A stretch of 64,000 bases of DNA from Deuterostichococcus epilithicus (Eukaryota > Chlorophyta > Trebouxiophyceae > Prasiolales > Stichococcaceae): contig JAVTLE010000013.1 of assembly GCA_033439295.1 (NCBI GenBank), positions 620,001 through 684,000 of the forward strand. Reading direction: 5' to 3'. The notes under the pieces were generated by a model. That model searched no databases. It saw only the letters and a list, made by a program, of their open reading frames with translations, and was not told where the DNA came from. Each line of letters begins with the position of its first letter. Positions within the stretch are counted from its first letter, which is position 1. Below, one piece after another: positions 45,474 to 57,692 of this stretch. The position numbers and the translations under genes are program-made.

Positions 45474-48400
45474 CTACCTGTCGTCCAGCCAGTCGCACAC
45501 CTTCTCGGCATGGCGCAACAGCCACGCGCCATTGCGTGCGACCGCAGACAGCGCCGTCGCGAGGTACGGCTTCTCCGGCAGCGCCACCCTGTGCCGCTGG
45601 AACAGCGTGCGCAGCTGCTGCGCTGTCGCGCCGGCAGCCGGCTGCTTGGCGGCATCCACGACGAGGGCTGCCACCGCGTCCGCCGCCTGAGTGGTCCCAC
45701 CCAGTTTCAGGTACAGATCCTCTACGTGCCTGCAGCGGGAGGGCCGGCTCCAAGCACTGTCATATAGTGCTGAGAGAAGTATGTGATGTGGGAGAACACT
45801 TTGAGTCGTATTTGTAGGGCATTCACTCAGGCATCCAGGAGACGACCCAAGGCTCAGCAGCAGTTGCCAAATGATTGGGTGCACCTGCAGCACAGACTAT
45901 CCACCTGTCTGCATGCTGCCTGTGTGATCGCAGGCGCAGGCAGAGCAGCCGCAGTAAGGCAAAGAAGGCGCCGAGTGCAGGGGTACACACACCGACGCAA
46001 GTAGTCCGACGTGAACATCTGGCATTCGCCCCTGTCCAACGTGTGACTGCAGCGGCACACCCACCCGGCGACGCAGCAAATGGGTGCCTCCGCACGATTG
46101 GCATCAGCAATGCCCCGCAGGCATGCAAGGCGCGCGCCCAGGGGACTAGGGTTCCGCGCTGCTCGCCGCTCAAGGGCTCTGCTCACCGCTGCAGATAGGT
46201 CCACACTTCTCGCGCGCTGTCAGGCGCGCCGCCTCCGAGCAGCGCCCGCAGCAGCGGTGTCGAGTCCTCTGGCAATGTGGCGGCCAGTGCCAAGGACAGG
46301 ACCTCTTGCAACTGGGCCGGCTCCGTCGCTGCGCCGAGGGCTCTGAGAACGAGGTCCCGAGCCGTTGGCGGCAGGTGCTGCATGTTTGACGAGAGTCTGG
46401 TTAGGATATAGCGCCACCTGATGGTTCGACATAAAAATACGTGTGCAGGGCGTATGCATCAGAGTCTGTGCTCTTGATCCTGGGACCCTTCTCTGGGTGG
46501 AACTTGCGAAGAGGAACGCAGCTGGCCTCACTTCTGCACAAGCTCGAGCAGCACACATGCAGCGCTAAGTCTGCTTCAAGCCCGCAAATCCGTCGCAATG
46601 CCCCAGGACTTGCACCCTAAATTCGACAGCGCCACTCACCCTCTGGTATTTCGTTTCGATGGCCTTGAAGGATTTCCAGACACCGCTTTGCACCGCCAAC
46701 TGCATTGCCACAGCTGTGAGGTCTGGTGGCACCGCCGCCAAGCCGCCCCTTGTCAGTCGCTCGGCCGCCTCCGCTCGCAGCGTCTCGTTGCCAAAGTCGC
46801 CTGTCCCACAATCAGAACAAGAATCTGTTGTAGCTCCCCCTGGTGTTGCGGCGCACCCAACCAGTCCTCCTGCAAACACATGCAGGGTATGCAGCTACGA
46901 CTCTGACCATCTAGTTTGCAGGAAGGCAGCCTTCACAGGTCAGCATGTTGCCATATGGTCGGGAGGATGGTTTGCGCATCAAGAGGGGCAGGTGTCCAGC
47001 TGTGTCAGGGCGTGGGGGGGCACCTGCAAGCCGAAGGATCAGAGGCCGCACAAGCCGCAGGTCCGTGCTGTCACCGCTGCCAACCACGAAGCTGCCGTTG
47101 CCGCCTGCTGTCACCAAAGTCAGCGCCAGCGGCAGCACCTAGGGCATGCACCAATGATGCATTCCAATGAGTGTTGCGTCCGCGCATGCTACGTGGCCGG
47201 CCGCCGGTCATGCCTATGCAGGGTCTCAGTGGCAACCTCACCTGGTTTCGGACAAAACGTGTCCAGCTGCCGGTGCACTGCTCTTGATCGGGGCTGCTGC
47301 TTAGAAGCGCCGATACGGCGCTCAGGTGGCGAGCTGCCACCGCCCACGGGGAGTACTCTGCGCCACCACGCCGCCCAAGCGACCTGCCCAGAATGTCCGG
47401 AGCACCCGGTTGAGCTGGCCACCCAAGACTTCGCATAATAACATTGCGACGGTGGCGGGCCGTTACCCCTAAGGGAGTACCCTGCCGCCACGCTGCCTCA
47501 GCAACATGCGTGCTTTTATCTCATGGTCAGCAGGAATTCCTTAGAGCGCCTGCATGCTGAGGCTGCGAATGATGCCAAGTTCAGGCTGCAATCTTTGCCC
47601 CAGGTCCTTTGATCAGCCTTCTGTAATGGGGTACGAGTAACCAGTCAAACATCACCACAGCAATTGCACAAGGTGTTGGCGCTGCGGCAACTAGGAACAG
47701 CGGCGGGCAGAGCACAGTATGAATGGTATTTAGTTGTATGAGGAGGCAGAAAGGCGGCAAACACCTTGCGGAGCCCAGGCCATGCTGGACACATTCGGAA
47801 GAGGTGTTGCTGGGGAAGGCAACTCAACACATGGAGTTGTGCTCAGTGACTTGTCGTGCGTGTTCTGGCGTACCTCAAAAGGTCGAGGAAGGGCGTGATG
47901 TGGCCCCGGCCAGCCCCAGCAATCGCCCAGGCATCGTCGATGAGGCCCGCAAAATCCACCTACAAGGCGAGGCCTGTCACTCTGAGGGCGACAGCGGCGG
48001 GCAGACAAGTGCGTCCGGTCCGAGAATTGCTGGGCCCGCCAACTTGGCACAATTGGCACAACAGGCATGCAGCAAATACAATGACCCTTATTCGATTGGT
48101 GGATGCTGTAGGGTGCAGCTTCACAGTCCTCAAAGTGCGTGAGCTGTTGGTCTGATCGGTGCAAGTGCTGTGCCGAAGCCTGCGCACCGGCTGCAGCTGG
48201 CTGTTATCAGCGGCCGCGTCCGCTAGGTGGGACCACAGCGTCGGAGGATACTGCACCCGCAGCGGCACTAACTGCCCAGCATTCAATTTCACCCAGCCGC
48301 GCTTTGCAGTTGCCACCTCCAGCAGCGGCTCGCCTGCAGCCGGGGCCATGTGTGCGCTTCAGTGCGCACTGATGTGGCCTTGTGGTGAATCTGCCGATCA

Positions 48401-51400
48401 CACTCCACAGCCCAGATGTTGCGGTATTGGGCACGTGGCCAGCCAGCCTGTGTACGGTGCCACTTATTGTTTGCTGTTAAACCCCCATGCAGCATAGTGC
48501 AGGCACTGCTGGTGCGCCAACGCCTGTGGCAGCTGGCCGGGTGTTGCTGGCTGTTGCCAGGCCGCAACAACTCACTGGGGTTGTGTGTCAGACAAACCTG
48601 AACTGCAGCTGTGGAGCTCCACCCAGGTCACAGGGTTTGCCGCCTCGCCACTGCCGCCGTCGCTGCTGATATATGCCAGCGGTAGCCACCAGGGCGCGAA
48701 CGAGCCGTTGCGGCCGCCGTCACCGCACGGCAGCTCCTTCCCTGCCGCAAACGGAACCTGCAGACGCAGAAATACCGCGAGGAACTTGACGTCTACTACT
48801 CACCTTGGCTCCTGCGAATGCCCACATGTGCCGGCAGCCACGGAGGTGAGCAACAATACCAGACCCTTGCCAAAAGGTTTGTAACAAACCAGGTGCGCGC
48901 AAGCGGAAGTCCCAGACTGGAGTGTGCCTGCAGCCCAACGTACACCCCCAGTTCCTGGCAAAACCACACAAACACGTGCACCTGCCGCGCCATGAGCCGC
49001 CACCGCCTTGGGCCTTGGCTGCCGTCATTTCCGCCACCATCGTCATCGTCATCATTGTCCCCGTCTTCCTCGTCCCTTTTGCCGTCGTCGCTGCCGCTGC
49101 CGTCGTCGCCTTCCAGGCTTACAATCAGCAGTGGAAACCCTGACTGGTGCGTCCAAGTCTTCATCCATTGCTGTACGTCGGTACCTGCGAAATCAATAAT
49201 ACGACAACGGCTTTGTATGCCGCTGCTGCACATCTCTGCTGCCGACTGGATGTATGACGTCTACACCTGCCGGGGCCGCAGGCCAGCAGGTGCCGGAAGT
49301 CTTGCGCACCTTCCCATGGCCCGCTGCAGCAGCCTCAGGCGTCGCCAGCCATGGGACGAGCGATTGCATGATTTCGTCATGCTGCCGTCCTTGCAGGTCA
49401 CGGATGATGTGTGCCATTTTGACCGCACAGTCGCTGTCCTGCCAGACAGGTTGCCGTTGATCGCACCAGAGGCGTCTGCAAAGGCGCCCCAGAGGTCCGC
49501 ACTGCTGGCGCTGCCGAACTTGTGCGCATTGAGGTACTGTCGCAGGCCGGCGATGAAGGGGTCAGCGCCCCCCAGCGCGCCGCTGCCGAGTGTGCTGCCG
49601 CTGCTGCCGCCGCTGCTGCAGTCGCTGATTGTGTTGCTGATGCCGCGGAGGATGACGCCCCCGTCATCGCCGTAACTGATGCCGACGTTGGCATCGTCCC
49701 CCTCGCCGCCGCTGCTCATGTTGCTGTCGCCACCGCCGTCACCGCCGCCGCCGCTGCTGCCGCTGGCGTTGCCTGTCGCTCCAGCTGCCCCCAGCAAGCC
49801 TCGCGCTGCCTGGCTGCCCTGCCCCGGGCTGCGGGCTGCCTGCGCCACCAAGGGGCCCGCAGCAACCGTAGATGCCGCCTCATGTTGAAGCATAGCCGCA
49901 GCTGCGCTGTCGCTCTGCAGTCGTCTGCCGCCGCTGCGGCCAGGGGCAGCCCCATCACCAATCAACAGGGCGCTGCCTGACGCCAGGGCCCCACTGCCAT
50001 GCACACCGCTTTCGGATGCCGCAACCTGCCACGCCGCGCCACCATTGCCGCCTAGGCTGTGCGGCGACCCGGCCGCCAGCGCCCGCCGCCGTAACCTCAG
50101 CGGCGGCGAGGCGTCGCGGTTGAGGAAAGCGCGCAGCATACGAAGCAGCGATGCCCCCTTCTTGTAGACAATGGGGTTGAAGAACGACTGGATGGTGTCC
50201 TCGCTGTCAACCCCTGTGCATGGCAGCATGCACAGAAACTAGGCCGAATCCAGAAAGACCTTTACACACTACCGGTGTCAGCAGTCTTGGCTACATTGCA
50301 GCGCAACACCTATCTAGGCTGTCGCTGTGCAACACACCTGGACAGGTCAGCACTGCCTGTGCCGCTGCGCCGCACCATGGACCTTCCAACCTCACCGCGC
50401 AAGCCTTCTAGGGGTTTGCCAGGTCGGAATGCTTGCCCCACCTGATTCGACTGCCAGGGGATGTGCTGCGCCCATGTCGGCGTCGTGCTCTAGGTACCGT
50501 GTCATGGAGTCCGCAAAAAACCGGTCCAGGAACGCCGACCCTGGCACCGCCGCCTCACCACCCACATTCTCAAGGTAGGTTGCAGGGCCCTCTGCCAGCC
50601 ACAAGGAACCCCAGAAAGCGAATGTCGCGGTGTCGCCGAACCACTGCAGACGAGGAGGGGCATGTCAAAGTCCAACATGCGAGCTGCTCGCTGGTCATGG
50701 TACATTTCGAAATGCTAGAGGGGTCGCCGGCAAGCGTGCATGCCATGCAACAGCGATGGTTACAGCGCTAGGAGGCTCTGCAACAGTGCTGCATGACCGA
50801 ATAGATCTGGTGCGCCGTACCATGTGCGCCAACTCGTGCGCAATTATTGACGTGATTCCCAGCTGCTTCGGAAGGCCAACAGTTGCCAGGTCCGCTAGGA
50901 GGTAAGGCTCTCGGATGGTGATGAGCCCCCAGCTCGCCATGGCGCCGCCTGCGTCGTCCCGCACCCCAACCTGCACACCACAAATATGGCTTATGCGAAG
51001 CAGCCCTTGCAGGCATCCGGCTTGACATAACACCCGGTGGTGAGGTGCCAGAGTTGCCAACTATCCAATATTACGCTTAGGGCGACACTGCCAGCTGCAC
51101 TCCAGCGATTTGTCTTCAGGAGAGCAGTTGGTCTGCTGCCATGCCAAAAGAAAGTTCGGCCACGACATTAAAAGCCTGCTGCAACGACGACTCAGTCGTT
51201 GCAGTCAAACTGATGCACAGGTCGCCAAGCGCACACCACGTCGAGCTTGTCGAGCGGGTACGGCATGTCGAACAGCTGCTCGTAGAAGTGCAGCAGCGTG
51301 GTGGCCACCTTGCCTACGGCCTCCAGCTCTGTCCTTAACCTGTAGCCAAAGCAAAAGACAGACGCCAGATGCGCATCTCATGAAATTATTGAAACTTGAA

Positions 51401-54400
51401 GGCTTGCATGGCGAGTCGAGTGCTGAAAGGTTCCTGATGGCGAGTCTTGGCTAGAGGTGGCGACGACACGCAGCGCACCACCAGCGTTCCCACAGCCACG
51501 TAGTGGTCGGATCCCGTAAATGCGGCAGCGATCAAAGCCGCTTCGAGAGGAAGAGCTGCTCCAGAAAGCCAAACCTCCAAGGGGCGCCCCAAATGCGAAC
51601 AATGGTGGTGTTGCTCACCCAGTGGAAGCACCGCATCTCGCCAATCATCTGTGCGGAAACAGCATGCTTGGAATACGCAGGAGTCAAGCGTGTATGAATA
51701 GCGTTGCACGGCACTGTCGCAGCAGGCACGACCGGAAAGTCAACCCTGTCCCACTACAGCAGCCAGGCTATGGCCGAAACGACGACTCGCCGATGGCAGC
51801 GGCGGGCCTGCAGGGGCAGCACACTGTCCAGGGCGCCCCGTTGTTGCCGCCAGGTAGGCACACAGTTCCAGCTGCCGCAGGCCCCACGATTGGACAGGGA
51901 CAGCAGGCATGCCCGCGCACCATGGCGAACATGTAGGTCGACATGGGCGGCGTGCATGCAAAGGTGTGCCGGGTGCGCTCTTTGTCGACGGGCTCCGCTG
52001 ACGTCTCGTGTGTGTTGGAGAGCGCCGTCAGCTTCCCGGGCGACGTGAGCTCCAACTGGAATGGCGCCTGCGTGTGGGCAGCGGGACGCGTCCGTCATGG
52101 ACCGTGCGCCGTGTGCCAAACGACGACGAGGAGGGTCAGCTGGGACCAGCCTGGCCGGGTGTGAGCTGCCAATGCCTTACCTGAGTATGCACAGGGTTTC
52201 ATCTCAGCGTTGCAGCCATTGCATGCCTGCAATGCATGGAGTACGGAGCCAAGGGATCTTGACCACACCGCAATACCATCAGAGTGGAGATGTTGCGGCA
52301 CACCTTCAGCTGCGGCTCATCGAAGCAGGGGAATGAGTACGCTTTGTGCGCAGACGTCGTCTCGAAGGGCGCAATCGCGCCGTTGCGTATGCCGCCGCCC
52401 GGCACTGCAGCATGGACATGTCTGAGCACGCTCGCAGCTGGATCTGCAGCACGTCAGTGCCCAGAGGAAGGACTGCCAAGGACATCAGATTCGGCCCTGG
52501 CTTCCTATCAGCATGGGGCAGCAGGCGAGTGCTGAACTTTAGAACAGTTGTAACTCGCATGTCGTGACTCATACCACAGGATCGGTCCTCAAGGAGCACA
52601 CATGCAGATCCGGCTAGTGCACTGTGAACTTTGTGCAGGGTCCACCATCAGAAGGAGCCTCGTAGATGGAGGTGGCAAGGTAGAAGCCGGACAGGTCGGG
52701 CGGGATTTTGTAGTGGAACCACAACGAGAGCACGCCAGCCCCCTGCGGTAGCGGCTCCGAGAATCGCAGCACCATCTGCTCGGGCTGCGCCGCTGACGCC
52801 GCCCAGGTGCCTGCGCACAAGTGGTGACTCATTGATATCGGTGGGGTTCCAACACAGGCACAGAGGGCGGATGTGACACCGGGACATGCCGGGCAATTGG
52901 CAGTGCCTCACTTAGCGCATTGGCTGTCGTCTAGTGCACTGCGCATTTGGCTGCCATTGCCAGTGCGAAGAGTGATGCTTTGCAGCGCTTGCAATTCGCA
53001 AGAAGCTGTGCACCTGTTTGTGAGCCAAAGGTGACGGCGCTGATGTCCAAGTGTGCGGCGTGCAGCACCACGCATCGGGACGCAGCAAGCACATTAATGC
53101 CAATGGTCACCAGCCCGTACACCTGCGCGGCAGAGCGCCTCACCAATGTTTCCGATCTGACATGGTGTTGCGCAGCAGCTCGTGACAAGGCGCTGAAACA
53201 ATGCGCGGCATGGTGCGGGAAAAGGCCACAACATCTCAGAACATTCAGCAACCTGGCAGCGGCAGATGCATTCCAGCATAAACTACCATGGCCAGGCCAC
53301 GATGCTCAATCTGGCAATGAACAAGAGCGCCTGCAGGCCAAAGCTACATTGCAGAAGCAGATGCGCCCAGCCACACCTTGGAGGGAGGGAAGAGTTGCAC
53401 ATCAAAGGTGAGGTTGTAGCTCGTCGGCGTCACGTGCATCGGCAGCCGGAAGCCGGTCCAGCCACAGACAACCTCGTCGCTGCCGCCGCCGCCATCGTGC
53501 GCTGCTGGCACACCCAGGCGGAGCTGCATCCCCGTGAACACGACCGCGGCCAGCAGCGCCACCACCACTGACAGCAAGCCGGCAGCACACCCCAGAATTA
53601 CCTGTAGCATAGCGTATCACATGTGATGCTGCCTCCCACACACAGAACTCCTTGCGCCGTCCTAGACTGACATTTCACACATGCCCTGGCTATGCCCGGA
53701 ACCAGATGCACAACGGCGCCAGACCCAGGTGGGGATAGGAATGAAACGCCGCAGTCGCAAAAATTGAGCACTCCAACATTCAAGGGGCTGACAACAACCA
53801 AGTGCATTGTCATGCCCACCTTGCGCTGCCGCGCATGCAGGCGGTACCACCACTCCGGCAGCACCACCGAGCCGCAGCACAGCAGCCGTGTGCGATTGGG
53901 CGGCCAGTCCAGCAGCATGTCGTCGTCATCCTTGTGTTCGAGATTGAAGATCTGCGGGGCGCGGCACGGTCTGGCGTCTCAGAGGCATGTGCGGCTGGCT
54001 GCACTACATTGTGCGCGAACACACATTACTTTGGCTGCGATCGTTCATGCACTGAGGGTGCACGCTGTCAACTTTTTTGCAAGCTGTCAGAGAAGTGAAG
54101 GACGGCAGGGACGCACGGGCGGCGCCGCGAACGAACCTGGTCGGGGCGGTGGTATCCCTTGAGTGGCGTCGAGGGAGACCCCGAGCCATAGTATGAGTTG
54201 TTGTCGTCCCCTGGCGATGTAGCCGGAGAATCTCTCGCTTAGACTGGGAGCATATTTCTTTTCCCGACACACTTGCAATCTGGTCCGCACCAGGCAACGC
54301 AACATACCGCATGCAGCGGCCATGTCGAGGAGATGGGATCGCACCATTGATAAGGGTGCACGATTCGTCCTGCCATGGGTTGTCACAGATGCCGGGGCTC

Positions 54401-54423
54401 CGCGGCGTGCCCTTGCCGCTCAT
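45474..54423 (-). CDS. M1 family aminopeptidase-like protein (copy B), GAMEN motif altered
   Basis: Tandem paralogue of copy A with the same 22-exon layout: start exon [18 protein letters not shown] at 54423, anchor CAAGLLSVVVALLAAVVFTG, last exon ending HAEKVCDWLDDR at 45474. The exons examined are open, and exon 47242-47383 has the same length as its paralogue. HELAH (50824-50838) and the downstream WFGD..LWLAEG are kept, so zinc binding should persist. The exopeptidase motif is changed: GAMAS (50932-50946) replaces GAMEN, in the context VRDDAGGAMASWGL. In M1 enzymes the GAMEN Glu binds the substrate's free amino group, so weak, altered or lost aminopeptidase activity is inferred. The Gly/Ser-rich insertion has diverged strongly from copy A. 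The donor after GFYLATS has moved (GATG|GTGGAC instead of ACAT|GTGAGG). Confidence 0.88.
47445..47503 (-). repeat. Decayed copy of aminopeptidase exon 47242-47383 (unit B)
   Basis: Counterpart of the 36555-36612 relic in unit A, at the same relative place, which shows that the local copy is older than the 11-kb duplication. Confidence 0.82.
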
Positions 54424-54918
54424 GGCTGCCCAGGACTTGTTCACCTGCTTCCAACTAGTGCACAGCACAGGTCCCTGATAGCCATATGTTCACAAACCCT
54501 TCGCCGCTGGTTTCCAAGACTCAAATCCATGTTAATTTACGAAGTTTCAAAGCTGCATTGCGGTATCCGGGCTTCCTGTCATCACGCTCAATATACTGTG
54601 TTTCGAGGTTACCAAACCCCGCACTAATGACCTTCGAGACCGCGGGTGTTGCAGCCAGATATTCCATCAACGATAGCAGACATTGCTAGAGTGTACTTGC
54701 AAGCCATTGCACAACAATTTGTAGGCAACTTCGCAATGGATTTTGATTTGTGTTGATGCTGACTCGGCCTGGGGCTGGCCACCAGCGTCCAGCTGCCATG
54801 TGGAAGCAGCTTGTCTGCAAGCCTGCAACTGCCTGCAATCCTGCCACCGCTACACACCAGTTTGTGCACGAGGAAATCTTCGGCAGCAAAGCTTGATAGC
54901 ACTCGAACGCCGATACGG
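54424..54918. promoter_or_regulatory. Divergent spacer between aminopeptidase B and fibrillin-like gene
   Basis: About 500 bp head-to-head region; the intact version of the arrangement whose truncated copy is at 43339-44018. No motif assigned. Confidence 0.35.
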
Positions 54919-56966
54919 ATGGCGGCCGCGATGCTTGGTGCACCTGCGTGTCACGTGCGTGCCCAGCCTGGACCGTCCCTTCGGTGAGCGCATCGTCTTG
55001 CGTGCGAAGAAGCTGTCAGTCGGAACAGTTTCGCTGTATCTTTCATCCCACCTGCTCAACGGCAAGTCGGAGAAGACTCCACGTGACGTGGACACCCTCG
55101 TCGCTGATCGATGCAGGTGCAACCAACCTGTTCTCGGCACACGGCGGCGGTGGTGCTTCCAAGCGCAGCGCCGGGTGGTATCGGCCGCCTCAGCGGCGGA
55201 GCAGCTCCCTGAGCTGAAGCAGAAACTCAAAGGCATCATCGAGTCTGTGGGCAGCTCAACGGCGTTTCCCCCAGATGCGCTGCCGGTGCTGGAAAAGATC
55301 GACGAGCTCGTGCAGGAGACCGGCGTGCCAGAGTTGAGCATATGATTCGAGACGGCTCCCTGCATAATGCTCCTAGAACCTGAACTGCACCCCACTTGCT
55401 GTGCCGCAAGTGACCGCCGCGCCCACCACTTAGGTATGACTGGATCTGGACAGCTACCGGCGGCCATGTATTTCCGAGAGACAAACCCGACGTTCCTCAT
55501 TTGCACGCTTGCAGCAGTCGCGATAGGCCGAGCACATCAGTCCTGTCTCGCATGTCTGCTGCAGATCACGGCAGATGGCATCCGGGGCAAGTTCCGGCAG
55601 GCGCTGAGCAGCACAAACTTCATTGACGCGGAAGGCAACCTCAGCCTGGGCGTGCTGACATTCAACCAGTTCCAGCCAAAGGACCTGAAGGTTTGCGACC
55701 TTGAGGCGCTCCAATAGCCGCGCCGCCGCACACTCACTGCACATCGGCTCACAAAGAACCGGGCAGTGCTTGCGCCCCGCTCAATACATCGAATCGGCTC
55801 CCAGACGTGCTCCTGCTCTGACACCTTGGGCTGACGTAGTCTTCTCCAAACTGCGTGGAGATGCCTGCGCTGCGAACATCGCACCCTTGCTGCATGCTGC
55901 GCCGACAGTTCTGGCCAACAATTTACGCAGCTGCGGCTGCTTGGAGTGGAGCTGCTACAGGGCGTCGAGTCGCCGGACCAGTATTCCACGGAGGCCACAT
56001 TTGAGGTACGTCAAGTCAAACCCATTGCCCAGCGTCTGTGTGGGAAGCTGTCGTTGTCAATCTAAGATCGTCACACCTGCCCACACCGGCGGCCCGCCTC
56101 CTGTCAAGCAGCAGAGATGCGGGCCTGGATGCAGGTGCGTGCTTGTGTCCTGCCTGCAGATCCTGGACGGCGACCTGGCGGGCGTGAAGGGCGTGCAGAA
56201 GACGCTCGGCCGCTATGAGGTCACTGGAGAGGTAAACCGGCTTGCACCAACACACCGCAGGCACACTGTGCCATGCTGCGCTTGCCTGTTCTCCAGCACT
56301 CCAGCACACGTTCCAATTCGCAGCACAGCCAGGCGTGTATTGCTGGTGTCCAAGCTCAAGCCAAATTGGGTTGCCCTTTCCCTTCGAGCAGAAGCGCGGG
56401 CGTCAGGATGTGTACTTCACAGGCGTGGCGCTGTTCCCGAAGGACACCCAGGATCGTGAGAAGTGGGTCACGGCAATGAAGGAGCACAACCCAGCCATGG
56501 TGAACTCCTTGCTGTAACTTGTCTGCTCAAACTCCCTGTTCCTAGAACAGTGCGCCGTCCAGCAGCATGGGCCGCTGAGCGAGGCTTTTGGGTTCATCGA
56601 ACAATCACGAGCGCAACCATTGGTCTGCCCGCACGGCCAGCGCAAGTGTCCTGGCAAGATGCCAGCCTGGCGTTGGCCGCCGCTGCAGAGACCCAGCGAC
56701 TGCGGCACACGATGCCCAACGACGCCCGTCCCAGCTGATCGAGCATGCCGACTCCTGTTCAACTGCTCCATCGCAAGTACGTTTTCCACAAACCTCGCTG
56801 AACCCTCTCGAATGTTTTGGGTTGCCTTCAGGACGAGGAGGGCCGTGCAACGGTGGAGTTCCCAGGCCAGGCGGCGCACGGCTTCCGCGACTTCCGCATC
56901 CTGGACGACGACCTGACGCTCAGCGTCGGCAACCGCAAGAGCTACGTCTGCGTGCAGCCGCTGTGA
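54919..56966 (+). CDS. Plastid lipid-associated protein (PAP/fibrillin)-like
   Basis: Probable plastid protein of the PAP/fibrillin fold, nearest in my reading to plant PAP8-type members that bind lipids at thylakoids. Supported exons: about 55169-55317 (RRVVSAASAAEQLPELKQ, LPVLEKIDELVQETG), 55565-55690 (GKFRQALSSTNFIDAEGNLS), 55931-56005 (LGVELLQGVESPDQYSTEA), 56160-56231 (GVKGVQKTLGRYEVTGE), 56389-56499 (GRQDVYFTGVALFPKDTQD) and 56832-56966 (FRILDDDLTLSVGNRKSYV), the last resembling the family's closing strand. The N-terminus is unresolved: an ATG at 54919 gives MAAAMLGAPACHVRAQPG and a GTGAGC donor, but its phase does not fit the next exon. Exon 56389 could instead read to a stop at 56517, giving a shorter form. 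The joint after ETG is also uncertain. Confidence 0.6.
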
Positions 56967-57692
56967 GGGGGGAGCGGGGCGGCAACTGTAACAGCTGCAT
57001 TTGGCTTTTAGAGCGGCCGCAGTGAGGCTCAGGCCGCCGCCTTGCAGGGTTCAGGACGCAGCAGGCAGTAGGTCGCCCCATCGAATCGCGGCGCCGCCAG
57101 GGGTGCAATTCGTAGATGGCAGACTGCAAGTTCAGGCAGGCAGATGCATGATCGCTGCGGCAGGCAGATGCGTCAACGTTTTGTGCATCACCACTTGTAC
57201 ATTCATAGCCTTTCGCTCATTTACCATTTGACACCTCCCTCGAGGCCGACGAAAGCGACCTCGGACGAAGCATCTGCCTGCGGTTTGCTTGCGTCACAAT
57301 GCATCTTTGAAACGGCGGCAGAATTGTCAATAGAGTAATGTCTCAGTAGGCGTCAATCTCGGCTCCAGTGGTCCTCTCGCCCATGGCCAAATGGTTGCTG
57401 CCATCCTAGGTTTCTGCTGAACATCCAGGCGACATGATTGCCGCTGATCTTGCTGCTTCCAGACCAACGCCTCCAGGTTACATTGCACAGGTGGCCACAG
57501 TCCTTGTAGCCTTGACAACCATTGCTATTGACGCTCTAAGTGCACGGACTCTACTCCGTATAGCGCCCCTTTTCCAGCATGCGCTGCAGGCTCGCGCCGC
57601 GCGCAGCGGCATGCAGCGCCGCCGCCTGCGCTGCCGGGCCACCTCCCAAGATGAGGCCGCGCGCCGAGCTGCTGGGCGGCGTTGCTGGCTCT
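56967..57692. other. Convergent intergenic region
   Basis: Tail-to-tail spacer with AT-rich stretches. A short repeat of GGCAGGCAGATGC occurs near 57134-57172. No gene supported. Confidence 0.5.

Larger units (their letters stand above)
44024..55108. repeat. Tandem duplication unit B (about 11.1 kb)
   Basis: Second copy of 32994-44018: decayed NAA50 3' part, aminopeptidase B and the true 5' region of the fibrillin-like gene. The right limit is where unit A stops matching, near 55108 (GTCGCTGAT). Confidence 0.93.

Noticed and set aside
45474-54423. Aminopeptidase B as a pseudogene
   Set aside because: The exons checked are open and of matching length, HEXXH and the third zinc ligand are kept and shifted splice sites stay in phase; a changed function is more economical than decay, though not proven.
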